Part shown: positions 7,552-16,784 of the stretch, one piece after another
Layout of the letters: each line of letters begins with the position of its first letter
Position numbering within the stretch: the stretch's first letter is position 1
Source of the DNA: Microbacterium halimionae
GTDB lineage: Bacteria; Actinomycetota; Actinomycetes; Actinomycetales; Microbacteriaceae
DNA length: 64,000 nucleotides
Reading direction: 5' to 3'
Assembly: GCF_011761265.1 (NCBI RefSeq)
Contig: NZ_JAAOZB010000001.1
Span: 1,364,001 to 1,428,000 of the forward strand
Program-made: the position numbers and the translations under genes
Notes under the pieces: model-generated
Seen by the model: the letters and a program-made list of their open reading frames with translations, nothing else
Told to the model about the DNA's origin: nothing
Database searches by the model: none

Positions 7552-9480
7552 ATGGTGACAAGAGCACGGCAAGACCGCTTGCTCGCACTTCTCCTGCGAA
7601 ACGGGGCGTGGGCCACAGCATCCGTTCTCGCCGACATGCTCGGCGTTACGCCGCGAAGCGTGCGGTCGTACGTCACAGCGTTGAATGCGCGCGTAGACAG
7701 TGGAGCCGTCGTCGAATCTGGACCGCTCGGCTACCGCGCCGGCCCTGGCGCATCAGCCGCATGGCGGCCTGGAGAATCGGATGCCGCAACTCCAAGAGAT
7801 CGGCTGCACATACTCGTTCGTGCGCTCCTCGATAACTCGGAAGGTATTGACGTTTTCGAGACGGCCGATCGCCTTCATGTGAGCCCGGCAACGCTCGAAG
7901 CTGACCTCGCACGGGTGCGCGGCCTTCTCGGAGGTACAGCTCTTGTTCTCGAGCGGTCTGCTGAGCGTGCCCGCCTTGTCGGTACCGAAGCAGCCCAGCG
8001 TCGACTGCTGTCGAGCCTCGCGCACGATGAGATGGACGCTGGCTCATTCGACCTCGAGGCGCTTCGGCGTGCTCTCGGAGTGGGTTCTGCGGGAGCGGGC
8101 GCTTTTGGCCAGTTCAAAGTAGACCTCGTGCAGGCTCTGGGCGCCGAGGGGTATTTCGTCAATGAGATCGGAATTTCCGACGTGCTCATGCACATCGCAA
8201 TCGCTGCGGATCGGGTGTCTCACGGACACCCCCTCGAGGGCGTGAGCGGATACGTGCGGCCTGCAACCGATCAGATCGCCGAGATCCTCGGCACTCTCGC
8301 AGAACGTCACCTAGGAATTCGGCTGGGAGCGGGTGACCGTCGTCATCTAGCGACGCTCGTGTCGACCCGAGTCGTGGCGCCAGGGGCAGCATCCACGAGC
8401 GAAGAAGCGCGAGCTCCGCTTGACGCGGATGTTGAGACATCCGTTCGTGCTGTCGTGATCGAAGCCGCGGCGGAGTTTCTGGTCGATATCGCCCACGAAG
8501 ATTTCATCGTGCGGCTAGCCCTCCACGTGCAGAACCTGCGGCTGCGAGCTCAAGAGCAAGCCTGGTCAAGAAACCCTCTGACGCGCTCATTGAAGTCGAC
8601 CTATCCGATGATGTTCGAAGTCGCCGTTTTCATCGCGAGCGGGCTGCACGAACGGCTCGGCATACCGATCCTCGACGACGAGATCGCATACATTGCAATG
8701 CACGTGGGTGGCCGCCTAGAACGCAGTCGTCGCGCCGACCACTTGCTCACAGCAACCATCGTCTGCCCGGGCTACTACGAGCTTCATGAGCTGCTGCGCT
8801 CGAGCGTTGATCGTTCTCTTGGCCAGGCCGTTGAGGTGGTGGGAGTTGAAACTCGCATCGATCCGGATTGGGAATCAATCACGACAGATCTTGTTTTGAC
8901 GACGATTGACCCACCGGCTCCCAACGACCGTGTCGTGCGAATTCAACCATTTCTTACTGACGCTGATGTTGAACGTGTGCAGAACGCCGCCGGTCGGGTG
9001 CGACGCGGACGCAGACTCGCCCGGCTTCGCACTGAACTAGAGCGGTACTTCGACGCGGGGGCGTTTGTGCGGGGCGTCGATTCGCACGCGGGCGAAGACG
9101 GCGTGATCCGGCAACTCGGTGACAGGCTCGTCGCGCGCGGAGTGATCGATGAGAACTATGTCGAGCGAACGATCGAGCGTGAACGACTGTCATCGACAGC
9201 ATTCACTGACGCGCTCGCCGTTCCTCACGCGATGGGCATGACGGCATCCCGCACGGCCATTGCGATCGGAATCGCTGAGCCCTCGATGGTCTGGGGCGAT
9301 GGGCGCGTGCAGGTCATCGCGCTTGTGGCGTTCTCTGAAAACGACCGCGAGGCGTTCCAGACGGTCTTCGAGCAGTTCGTCGAGGTGTTCAGCGAGCGCG
9401 ACAGTGTGCAGCGGATCGTGCGACGTGGGACCGACTTTGCTGCGTTCCTCGACGAACTCGTAGCAGTGATCGACGGTTAG
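7552..9480 (+). CDS. mtlR: MtlR-type PRD transcriptional activator (BglG/MtlR family)
   Basis: This DNA-binding regulator is controlled by PTS phosphorylation and probably activates the divergent mannitol operon. Approximate domains are: HTH 1-60 (DMLGVTPRSVRSYV), second HTH 85-150 (DRLHVSPATLEADL), and two PRDs at about 180-400 with histidines in DVLMHIAIAADRVSHGHPL and EIAYIAMHVGG. A GatB-like IIB domain follows (ATIVCPGYYELHELL), then a C-terminal IIA-like domain with His559 in DALAVPHAMGM. GGAGG (7545-7549) lies two bases before ATG 7552 and five before GTG 7555, so GTG 7555 may be the real start. Length (about 640 residues) and layout match MtlR. Confidence 0.88.
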   Translation: MVTRARQDRLLALLLRNGAWATASVLADMLGVTPRSVRSYVTALNARVDSGAVVESGPLGYRAGPGASAAWRPGESDAATPRDRLHILVRALLDNSEGIDVFETADRLHVSPATLEADLARVRGLLGGTALVLERSAERARLVGTEAAQRRLLSSLAHDEMDAGSFDLEALRRALGVGSAGAGAFGQFKVDLVQALGAEGYFVNEIGISDVLMHIAIAADRVSHGHPLEGVSGYVRPATDQIAEILGTLAERHLGIRLGAGDRRHLATLVSTRVVAPGAASTSEEARAPLDADVETSVRAVVIEAAAEFLVDIAHEDFIVRLALHVQNLRLRAQEQAWSRNPLTRSLKSTYPMMFEVAVFIASGLHERLGIPILDDEIAYIAMHVGGRLERSRRADHLLTATIVCPGYYELHELLRSSVDRSLGQAVEVVGVETRIDPDWESITTDLVLTTIDPPAPNDRVVRIQPFLTDADVERVQNAAGRVRRGRRLARLRTELERYFDAGAFVRGVDSHAGEDGVIRQLGDRLVARGVIDENYVERTIERERLSSTAFTDALAVPHAMGMTASRTAIAIGIAEPSMVWGDGRVQVIALVAFSENDREAFQTVFEQFVEVFSERDSVQRIVRRGTDFAAFLDELVAVIDG

Positions 9481-9499
9481 CCAGCCACGAGAGTGCGCA

Positions 9500-10081
9500 T
9501 TACGAGCTGAGACGCGCCTCGAGCCCGCGCCGCACCCCAGGCCACTCGTGCGGGAGTATCGAGTAGACGACGGTGTCTCGTAGGAGACCGTCGGGGCCGA
9601 CCTTGTGGTTGCGGAGCACTCCATCGCGACGTGCACCCAGCCGCTCTATTGCGGCGCGTGACTGACGATTGTGCCAGTGGGTTCGAAACTCCACCGCGAT
9701 CGCGTCGCAGTCCTCGAACGCGTGCGAAAGCAACAGGTGTTTTGCCGCGGTGTTCACCGGCGTGCGCTGGGCGCTTATGCCAATCCAGGTATATCCGATC
9801 TCAACATGCCGATTCGCCTGATCTATGTTGCAGAACGTCGTCATCCCGACAGCTCGCCCCGATCGCACGTCACGAATCGCCCACGGGTTCATCTCACCGC
9901 GTTCAGCCAGCGCGACGCGACGCTCGATCTCGGTGCTGACGCCGTCATTCGTCGGAACAGATGTGTACCACGCGCGTTCAAGTCCGACTGTCGCGTCCCG
10001 AAGGTCGTCAGCGTGCGCCGGCGCGAGCGGTTCGAGGCGCACGTAGTCGTTGGCGAGAGCAATGGGGGTAGCGAGCAGCAT
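9500..10081 (-). CDS. GNAT-family N-acetyltransferase (RimJ/RimL-like)
   Basis: This 193-residue protein has the RimJ/RimL subgroup layout: an N-terminal YVRLEPLAPAHADDL strand-helix, a central AVGMTTFCNIDQANRHVEIGYTW core, and a late NRQSRAAIERLGARRDGVLR segment before the C-terminal strand. Homologues acetylate ribosomal protein N-termini or small amines. The glutamine/arginine-rich acetyl-CoA loop is weak here (GISAQRTPVNTAAKHLL), and the substrate cannot be told. It converges on mtlR with a 19-bp gap and lies 22 bp downstream of the phosphohexomutase gene on the same strand. Confidence 0.8.
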   Translation of the reverse strand: MLLATPIALANDYVRLEPLAPAHADDLRDATVGLERAWYTSVPTNDGVSTEIERRVALAERGEMNPWAIRDVRSGRAVGMTTFCNIDQANRHVEIGYTWIGISAQRTPVNTAAKHLLLSHAFEDCDAIAVEFRTHWHNRQSRAAIERLGARRDGVLRNHKVGPDGLLRDTVVYSILPHEWPGVRRGLEARLSS

Positions 10082-10103
10082 CCTACGATCGTAGACGGAT
10101 GCC

Positions 10104-11822
10104 TCAGCTCACTGCGCTCAGAACCTCGCGCGCGCCGTCGCTGAGCGCCGCGAGTCGTTCAGCGGCATCACTCGCCGAGGAACCGCGCACATCGAGATAC
10201 AGCTTGAGCTTTGGCTCGGTACCGCTTGGGCGAACGATGAGCCTTGACCCGCCCTTCAACCAGAAGCGCAGCACATTTCCGGAAGGAAGTCCGTCGACTC
10301 CCGTGAGCAGATCATCGACGCGCTTGACCTTGACGGTTCCGAAGCGATCCGGCTGATTCTCGCGCAGCACAGTCATGATCGTGTCGATGGTCGAGAGTTC
10401 GTCGACACGCACCGAAATCTGGTCGCTCGCAAAGTATCCGAAGGTCTGCTCGAACTCGGTGAGGAGTCCCGAGAGCGTCGTGCCCCGGCCGCGTGCTTCG
10501 GCCGCAAGGCCGAGGAGCGCGACCGCTGCGGAGATGCCGTCTTTATCGCGGACTGTTTCGGGATTCACGAGGTAGCCGAGAGCCTCTTCGAAGCCGTAGA
10601 CCATCCCGGGAGCGCGAGATATCCACTTGAACCCGGTGAGCGTCGCGAAGAAATCGAGACCGTAATGGTCGGCGATAACTTCGAGGCCTGGCGACGAGAC
10701 GAGCGAGCATGACAGCGACACATCTGCGGACGACGTCGGACTCGTGTTATCGCGTGCAGTGGCCGCGAGGCGTGCAGCGCGCCAACCGAGAAGCAGGCCC
10801 ACTTCATTTCCACTCAGTCGGCGCCACCCACCGTCGACGCGGCTGTCGGGAATTGCAACAGCGAGACGATCAGCATCCGGGTCGTTCGCGAGCACGAATT
10901 CTGCGTCGGATTTCTGCGCCGTCGCGAGGGCGAGATCCATGGCGCCGGGTTCTTCCGGGTTCGGGAATGACACTGTCGGAAAAGCAGGATCGGGATCGAT
11001 CTGCTCTGACACGACGGTGGGTGCGGGATAACCCGCGGCGGCCACGACGCGCGCTGTTGTTTCCCATCCGACGCCGTGCATTGCGGTGTACACCCAACGC
11101 ATTTCTGCGGCTGATTCTGGTGCCGGAGATACCGCGGCGGTCGCGGCGACGTATGCATCAACCACGTCATCACCAGCGCGCTCATAGCCAAGGTGGCGAG
11201 GAAGGCGAGTGATGTCGCCTTCGGCCGAGATTCGATCGATGTGGGCGGCGATCTCACCATCCGCTGGCGGCACGATCTGGGAACCATGATCATCGCCACC
11301 CAGGTACACCTTGTAGCCATTGTCGTTAGGCGGGTTGTGGCTTGCTGTCACCATCACGCCGGCAGAGGCGTGGAAATAGCGCACCGCAAAAGCCAACACA
11401 GGTGTCGGGAGCATCCGGGGCAGCAGGATGGCGCGAAGACCGGCGCCCGCAAAGATTTCGGCCGAATCCAGGGCGAACCGCGCAGAGTTGCGTCGCCCGT
11501 CATAGCCAATGACGACCGAGGGCGCTTCGCCGAGATTGCCTTTGTCTGCAAGGTAGGCGGCGAGTCCCGCTGCCGCCTGGGCGACGAGTACCCGATTCAT
11601 TCGGTTTGTTCCCGCGCCGAGCTCGCCACGAAGCCCCGCGGTTCCGAAGGCAAGCCTCGTTCCGAATCGATCCGCCAGCGCCGCCTGCGCTGCTGGCTCA
11701 TCGGCGCGAGCGATCAGGTCTTCGAGTTCGTGTCGGGTCTCCGGATCAGGATCTTGTGCCAGCCAAGCCTGCGCTGCGCTGAGGTTACTCGGCGCCGTCG
11801 CCGAGGTGTCCGCGTTGTTCAC
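10104..11822 (-). CDS. Phospho-sugar mutase (phosphomannomutase/phosphoglucomutase family)
   Basis: This 572-residue alpha-D-phosphohexomutase has the four family regions. They are the catalytic serine loop GVMVTASHNPPNDNGYKVY, a metal loop FVLANDPDADRLAVA, the sugar loop GFEEALGYL, and the phosphate loop RPSGTEPKLKLYL. The length fits the PgcA/PGM2-like group that handles phosphoglucose or phosphopentoses. Pairing with a purine nucleoside phosphorylase suggests ribose-1-phosphate to ribose-5-phosphate conversion (phosphopentomutase) in nucleoside salvage. Glucose-1-phosphate supply for rmlA is the other possible job. It overlaps the PNP stop by 4 bp, so the two are probably co-translated. 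Confidence 0.88.
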   Translation of the reverse strand: MNNADTSATAPSNLSAAQAWLAQDPDPETRHELEDLIARADEPAAQAALADRFGTRLAFGTAGLRGELGAGTNRMNRVLVAQAAAGLAAYLADKGNLGEAPSVVIGYDGRRNSARFALDSAEIFAGAGLRAILLPRMLPTPVLAFAVRYFHASAGVMVTASHNPPNDNGYKVYLGGDDHGSQIVPPADGEIAAHIDRISAEGDITRLPRHLGYERAGDDVVDAYVAATAAVSPAPESAAEMRWVYTAMHGVGWETTARVVAAAGYPAPTVVSEQIDPDPAFPTVSFPNPEEPGAMDLALATAQKSDAEFVLANDPDADRLAVAIPDSRVDGGWRRLSGNEVGLLLGWRAARLAATARDNTSPTSSADVSLSCSLVSSPGLEVIADHYGLDFFATLTGFKWISRAPGMVYGFEEALGYLVNPETVRDKDGISAAVALLGLAAEARGRGTTLSGLLTEFEQTFGYFASDQISVRVDELSTIDTIMTVLRENQPDRFGTVKVKRVDDLLTGVDGLPSGNVLRFWLKGGSRLIVRPSGTEPKLKLYLDVRGSSASDAAERLAALSDGAREVLSAVS

Positions 11823-12652
11823 AGTTCTCCGATCACGCGAGCGAGCAGGTCAGAAATGACAGCTTCAGCTGCCTGGCCCGCCGCGATGACCTCGGCGTGG
11901 CTCAGCGGCGTCTTCTGGATTCCGGCGGCCAAGTTGGTGATCAGAGAGAAGCCGAGCACCTCCATACCTGACTGCCGCGCTGCGATCGCTTCAAGCGCTG
12001 TCGACATTCCAACAATGTGACCGCCGAATGACTTCGCCATTTGCACTTCGGCTGGTGTTTCGTACTGGGGGCCACGGAACTGGCAGTACACACCCTCGTC
12101 GAGGTTGGGCTCGACCGACCGGGCGACATCGCGAAGGCGCGACGAATAGAGGTCGGTCAGATCGATGAACGTTGCGCCCTCGAGTGGGCTCGCGCCAGTG
12201 AGGTTGATGTGGTCGCTGATCAAAACAGGCTGGCCTGGCGTCCATGTTTCACGGATGCCACCAGCACCATTTGTCAGCACCATTGTGCGAGCGCCGGCGG
12301 CGGCGGCCGTCCGAACGCTGTGCACGACGCGGCGCGCGCCGTGGCCCTCGTAGAAGTGGGTGCGAGCACCGATGACGAGTACGTGCTTTCCGCTGGGAGT
12401 GCGCACACTACGTAGTGTGCCGACGTGCCCCTCGAGTGCAGGCTTACTGAAACCAGTGATCTCGGTCGCCGGGATCGTTGCGATGGTGTCACCGATGAGC
12501 TCGGCGGCTTTGCCCCAGCCGCTACCGAGCGTCAGTGCGATGTCGTGCGATTCGACTCCAGAGATGCGGGCGATGTCGTCCGCTGCCTGCTGCGCGATCT
12601 CGAACGGATCGGCTGCAGTGTCATCGAGAGGGTTGTGAGTGGGTGATGCCAT
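11819..12652 (-). CDS. Purine nucleoside phosphorylase (trimeric class)
   Basis: This protein of about 277 residues cleaves inosine/guanosine with phosphate to base plus ribose 1-phosphate. Visible motifs are GSGWGKAAELIGD (phosphate loop), LTNGAGGIRETWTPGQPVLI, SDHINLTGASPL, a QFRGPQYETPAE segment and the base-binding GMSTALEAIAAR. All are typical of the MTAP/PNP trimeric family. I preferred ATG 12652, preceded by a GGGGGGT purine run, to a GTG at 12661. It pairs with the downstream mutase, and the adenosine deaminase at the window start belongs to the same salvage pathway. Confidence 0.92.
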   Translation of the reverse strand: MASPTHNPLDDTAADPFEIAQQAADDIARISGVESHDIALTLGSGWGKAAELIGDTIATIPATEITGFSKPALEGHVGTLRSVRTPSGKHVLVIGARTHFYEGHGARRVVHSVRTAAAAGARTMVLTNGAGGIRETWTPGQPVLISDHINLTGASPLEGATFIDLTDLYSSRLRDVARSVEPNLDEGVYCQFRGPQYETPAEVQMAKSFGGHIVGMSTALEAIAARQSGMEVLGFSLITNLAAGIQKTPLSHAEVIAAGQAAEAVISDLLARVIGEL

Positions 12653-12752
12653 ACCCCCCACTCTATGAAATCCGAGCGGATTTACTGCAACGCAGGTTGC
12701 ATTCAGATTGCTATGTCAGAGGCACCACGTCTTGCGGGGCAGAATGGAAGTC

Positions 12753-14204
12753 ATGTCTCTGAGCTTCGAAAGCAGTCAGCGCGTTGCCATCATCGGTGGC
12801 GGACCCGGGGGGTACGAAGCAGCTCTTGCCGCGGCCCAACTCGGAACCGAGGTCACCCTCGTCGAACGCTTGGGCGTGGGTGGATCTGCTGTCATCACCG
12901 ACGTTGTGCCTTCGAAAACGCTCATTGCAACGTCCGACGCTGCTGTCGCAATTTCGCAAGCCAGCGAGCTGGGCGTGCAGTTGTTCGCACGAGGTGGCGA
13001 CGGAAAGCCTCTTCGCCCCGAGATCGCGATCAATCTTGCGGCCGTGAATCGCAGGCTTCTCTCACTCGCACGTCAACAATCCGATGACATGCGCGCGTCT
13101 CTCGCCGATGCTGGCGTTCGTATCATCTCGGGCCAGGGCCGACTCGAAGGCACGAACACCGTTGTTGTCTCTACGGATGCTGGCGGCACCGATTTTGAAC
13201 GGGTCGAGGCAGACACGATTGTCGTGTCGGTCGGCGCTTCTCCCCGCGAACTTCCGAGCGCCAAGCCGGATGGGGAACGGATTCTCACGTGGACGCAGCT
13301 CTACAACATGAAGACGGTGCCTTCGCACCTCATCGTCGTGGGCTCAGGCGTCACAGGAGCTGAGTTTGCTTCGGCGTACATGAATCTCGGCGCGAAAGTC
13401 ACATTGATTTCGAGCCGAGATCAAGTTCTGCCAGGAGAAGATGCGGATGCAGCAGCTGTACTCGAGCGGGTATTCACTCGAGGTGGGATGACAGTGCTGT
13501 CCAAATGCCGCGCTGATTCGGTCGTTCGCGACGGCGATGGCGTTGTTGCGACTCTGAGCGACGGTCGGACCGTTGAAGGTAGCCACTGTTTGATGGCTGT
13601 CGGTTCCATCCCCAACACCGCGGGCATTGGTCTCGAGCAGGCGGGCGTGCAGCTGACCGAGTCAGGTCACATTCGCGTCAACCGTGTCGCTCGCACGTCG
13701 GTGCCGAATATTTACGCGGCGGGAGACTGCACGACGTTTGTGCCCCTGGCATCCGTTGCTTCTATGCAGGGACGGACTGGAGTATTCCACGCTCTTGGCG
13801 ATGTTGTGATTCCGCTGGAGCGCAGGCGAATTGCGGCCAATATTTTCACCGCGCCGGAGATTGCGACCGTGGGCTGGCAAGAGAAGGACATCTCAGACGG
13901 CAGCATCAACGGCATTGTGCACAAGCTTCCACTCGCGGCGAATGCTCGCGCCAAGATGATGGGGATCAAAGACGGCTTCGTCAAGATCATCGCTCGTCAA
14001 GGAAGCGGCACCGTCATCGGTGGCGTCATTGTCGGCCCACGCGCTTCGGAGCTGATCTACCCACTCGCGATCGCTGTCGAACGTCGACTCACCGTCGATC
14101 AGGTTTCTCGCGTCTTCGCCGTCTTCCCATCACTGACGAGCAGCATTCAAGACGCGATGCGTGCAATGCACGTCGTGGATAACGGACCCTCCGAAGAAGA
14201 CTGA
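12753..14204 (+). CDS. LpdA-like NAD(P)H-quinone reductase / flavoprotein of the disulfide reductase family
   Basis: This FAD and NAD(P)H flavoenzyme of about 483 residues has an N-terminal FAD dinucleotide motif (RVAIIGGGPGGYEAALAA), a central NAD motif (IVVGSGVTGAEFASAY), a second FAD segment (NIYAAGDCT) and a C-terminal dimerisation domain. The redox-active CxxxxC pair of lipoamide dehydrogenase is missing: the segment reads GVGGSAVITDVVPSKTLIAT. That fits the mycobacterial LpdA (Rv3303c) group, described as an NAD(P)H-quinone reductase rather than a disulfide reductase. The ATG at 12753 follows a GGAAG site. It converges on the carboxylase gene with a 12-bp gap. Confidence 0.88.
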   Translation: MSLSFESSQRVAIIGGGPGGYEAALAAAQLGTEVTLVERLGVGGSAVITDVVPSKTLIATSDAAVAISQASELGVQLFARGGDGKPLRPEIAINLAAVNRRLLSLARQQSDDMRASLADAGVRIISGQGRLEGTNTVVVSTDAGGTDFERVEADTIVVSVGASPRELPSAKPDGERILTWTQLYNMKTVPSHLIVVGSGVTGAEFASAYMNLGAKVTLISSRDQVLPGEDADAAAVLERVFTRGGMTVLSKCRADSVVRDGDGVVATLSDGRTVEGSHCLMAVGSIPNTAGIGLEQAGVQLTESGHIRVNRVARTSVPNIYAAGDCTTFVPLASVASMQGRTGVFHALGDVVIPLERRRIAANIFTAPEIATVGWQEKDISDGSINGIVHKLPLAANARAKMMGIKDGFVKIIARQGSGTVIGGVIVGPRASELIYPLAIAVERRLTVDQVSRVFAVFPSLTSSIQDAMRAMHVVDNGPSEED

Positions 14205-14216
14205 CGGCCCGGACAA

Positions 14217-15983
14217 CTACGAGATCGTGAGCAGCTGGTGACCAGCTGACACCGTGGTGCCAGGCTTCGCATCGATGGCGCCGACGACGCCATCCTTGTG
14301 CGCTTGGATAGGCTGTTCCATCTTCATCGCCTCAAGGACGACTACCAGATCACCCTTGACGACGTTTTGGCCGTGTTCGACCGCTAGCTTCACGATCGTC
14401 GCCTGCATAGGGGCCTTCACAACATCACCCGACGCGCCAGCTGAGGCGCTGGCCTGATGCGCACGACGCGACGGGGGCGCAGCGGCGGGTCGCCCCGTAG
14501 CCGCCGGCGCGCTCACGATGCGGTCGGGGAGACTCACTTCGAGTCGCTTCCCGGCGACTTCGACGACGACCGTGTGACGTCCCTCTGCGGGTGCAAGATC
14601 AGAGAGCTCGCCGTCCCACGCCGGAATGTCATTGACGAACTCGGTTTCGATCCATCTCGTATACACGCCGAAGTTGCCGTCTTCCGCGGTGAACGCTGGG
14701 TCGCGCACGACCTTCCGGTGGAAGGGCAGCACCGTCGGCATTCCGGAAACCTCGAACTCGTCGAGAGCGCGACGCGCACGCTCGAAAGCCTCGGCGCGCG
14801 TGCGGCCGGTGACAATAATCTTGCCCAGCAACGAGTCGAATGCACCCGAAACAACATCGCCCGCGGTCACACCAGAATCGAGACGGATGCCGGGGCCGCC
14901 AAACGTTTTGAAGACGTGAATTGAGCCCGGCTGGGGGAGAAAGCCTCGACCCGGGTCCTCGCCGTTGATGCGGAACTCAATTGAGTGCCCGGTGGGCTCA
15001 GGATCGCCGTAGTCGAGGGTGCCGCCCTCGGCCAGACGGAACTGTTCCCGCACGAGGTCGATTCCGGTGACCTCTTCTGAGACAGGATGCTCGACCTGCA
15101 GGCGTGTGTTGACCTCGAGGAATGAGATCGTGCCGTCGCCGCCAATCAAGAATTCGCAGGTGCCGGCGCCGACGTAGCCGACCTCGCGAAGAATCGCCTT
15201 CGACGACTCGTAGAGAATTGTATTTTGCTCTTCACTGAGGAACGGAGCTGGCGCTTCTTCGACAAGTTTCTGGTGGCGGCGCTGCAGTGAGCAATCACGA
15301 GTTGACACGATGACAACGTTGCCTGCGGCATCCGCGAGGCACTGCGTTTCTACGTGGCGTGGCTGATCGAGATACTTCTCCACGAAGCACTCGCCGCGGC
15401 CGAAGGCGGTGATGGCCTCCCGCGTCGCGGATTCGAACATTTCGGGCACTTCTTCGAGAGTGCGCGCGACCTTGAGGCCACGACCGCCGCCGCCGTAGGC
15501 TGCCTTGATAGCGATGGGAAGCCCAAATTCCTCGGCAAAAGCGACAACCTCCTCGGCGCCACTTACGGGGCCAGGTGTGCCGGGTGCGAGAGGTGCGCCC
15601 ACTTTTTCAGCGACGTGACGCGCGGTCACCTTGTCGCCGAGGGCTTCAATGGCATCGGGAGATGGTCCGATCCAGATGAGACCTGCGCCAATCACCGCGC
15701 GAGCGAAATCAGCGTTTTCGGCGAGGAAACCATAACCCGGGTGTACCGCATCCGCGCCAGAGCGGCGCGCGACCGAGAGAATCTTTTCGATCGAAAGATA
15801 GGTGTCAGCTCCGGTTGCACCCTCGAGTGCGTAGGCCTCGTCTGCGAGGCGGGTGTGGAGCGCCTCGCGATCTTGATCGGCGTACACCGCGATGGATGTC
15901 TTTCCGGAGTCACGTGCGGCGCGGATGACGCGGACGGCAATCTCGCCGCGGTTCGCGATCAGGACCTTGGCGATATGAGGCAT
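14217..15983 (-). CDS. Acyl-CoA carboxylase alpha subunit (biotin carboxylase + biotin carrier)
   Basis: This protein of about 588 residues carries biotin carboxylase and the biotin carrier domain on one chain, as in AccA3/BccA of actinobacteria. The N-terminus is [20 protein letters not shown], and the ATP-grasp glycine loop is [11 protein letters not shown]. Active-site regions are [19 protein letters not shown] and [13 protein letters not shown]. Lys554 in [10 protein letters not shown] is the biotinylation site. It carboxylates biotin with ATP and bicarbonate and works with the AccD-type beta subunit at 21665-23254; BirA at 23409 should biotinylate it. The ATG at 15983 gives the normal N-terminus; the frame extends upstream to 16034 without support. 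It lies 98 bp after maf. Confidence 0.95.
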   Translation of the reverse strand: MPHIAKVLIANRGEIAVRVIRAARDSGKTSIAVYADQDREALHTRLADEAYALEGATGADTYLSIEKILSVARRSGADAVHPGYGFLAENADFARAVIGAGLIWIGPSPDAIEALGDKVTARHVAEKVGAPLAPGTPGPVSGAEEVVAFAEEFGLPIAIKAAYGGGGRGLKVARTLEEVPEMFESATREAITAFGRGECFVEKYLDQPRHVETQCLADAAGNVVIVSTRDCSLQRRHQKLVEEAPAPFLSEEQNTILYESSKAILREVGYVGAGTCEFLIGGDGTISFLEVNTRLQVEHPVSEEVTGIDLVREQFRLAEGGTLDYGDPEPTGHSIEFRINGEDPGRGFLPQPGSIHVFKTFGGPGIRLDSGVTAGDVVSGAFDSLLGKIIVTGRTRAEAFERARRALDEFEVSGMPTVLPFHRKVVRDPAFTAEDGNFGVYTRWIETEFVNDIPAWDGELSDLAPAEGRHTVVVEVAGKRLEVSLPDRIVSAPAATGRPAAAPPSRRAHQASASAGASGDVVKAPMQATIVKLAVEHGQNVVKGDLVVVLEAMKMEQPIQAHKDGVVGAIDAKPGTTVSAGHQLLTIS

Positions 15984-16081
15984 GAGGGCCAGCCTACCGA
16001 GGTCGCGGGGGTCGTTTTTGACCGACTCCCACAAGAATATGGCCCAAACGTGTGCGGAAGCCTACGATGCTCAGTGCGGCT

Positions 16082-16729
16082 CTATATGCGGTTCCACAGC
16101 GAAGGCCAATCCACTCCCAGACTGCGACAGAGCTTACGGAGAGTCGACAACGACATCCCGACCACGGTTGATGGGTCTCCTTCAACACGCTCGATGAACG
16201 CGCCACCCAAGCTATCCACGGTGAACGCGCCCGCAACAGCCAGCGGCTCACCTGTTGCGACGTAGGCACTAATTTCGGAGTCGGTGACGTCGGCGGCGAA
16301 CGTGACTGAGGCCTCAGCAACAGCGTGGGCCTCACGAGGGCGTTGTCCTGGCTCGACCCGAATGACCGCGTGACCTGAGTGCAGCACGCCGGTTCGACCA
16401 CGCATCTCATGCCAACGCGTGGCGGCAATTTCTGGGTAGTGGGGTTTTCCGAGCACCTCTCCGTTGATCTCGAACATCGAGTCGCCGCCGACGATGAGGC
16501 CGTCGAAACCGGGATCTGAATCCCGAATTCGAGCTGCAACGTCGGCGGCTTTTCGGCGCGCTAACAACAGCACGTGCTCCGCGGGTGCTAGCGTCCGCCC
16601 CTCAGCCAATTCAACCGCTGCGATCACCGCCTCTTCATCAACGTCCGGGGAAGAGGTCTCGGGCTCAATTCCTGCTTGCCGCAGCAGCATTAAACGAGCG
16701 GGCGAGGTGGAAGCAAGCAGCAGGCGCAC
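16082..16729 (-). CDS. maf: Maf-family nucleoside triphosphate pyrophosphatase
   Basis: This 215-residue protein has the Maf/Ham1 fold: LLLASTSPARLMLLRQAG at the start, LARRKAADVA, then IVGGDSMFEINGEVLGKP, the conserved GxDxxxxxxGxxxxKP segment. Family members hydrolyse non-canonical or modified nucleotides (dTTP/UTP/m5UTP) and were first noted as septum inhibitors. Expected length is about 200. It starts 55 bp from the divergent methyltransferase gene and may share a transcript with the carboxylase alpha gene downstream, as is common in actinobacteria. Confidence 0.9.
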   Translation of the reverse strand: MRLLLASTSPARLMLLRQAGIEPETSSPDVDEEAVIAAVELAEGRTLAPAEHVLLLARRKAADVAARIRDSDPGFDGLIVGGDSMFEINGEVLGKPHYPEIAATRWHEMRGRTGVLHSGHAVIRVEPGQRPREAHAVAEASVTFAADVTDSEISAYVATGEPLAVAGAFTVDSLGGAFIERVEGDPSTVVGMSLSTLRKLCRSLGVDWPSLWNRI

Positions 16730-16784
16730 GTTCCCACGGTACTGCGTGAGACAGGCGTCACGAAGTGTGTGGAAAGCTCAAAGG

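Noticed and set aside
15354..16265. 303-codon plus-strand frame
   Set aside because: Antisense to the carboxylase alpha gene and partly to maf; no domain and no ribosome binding site.
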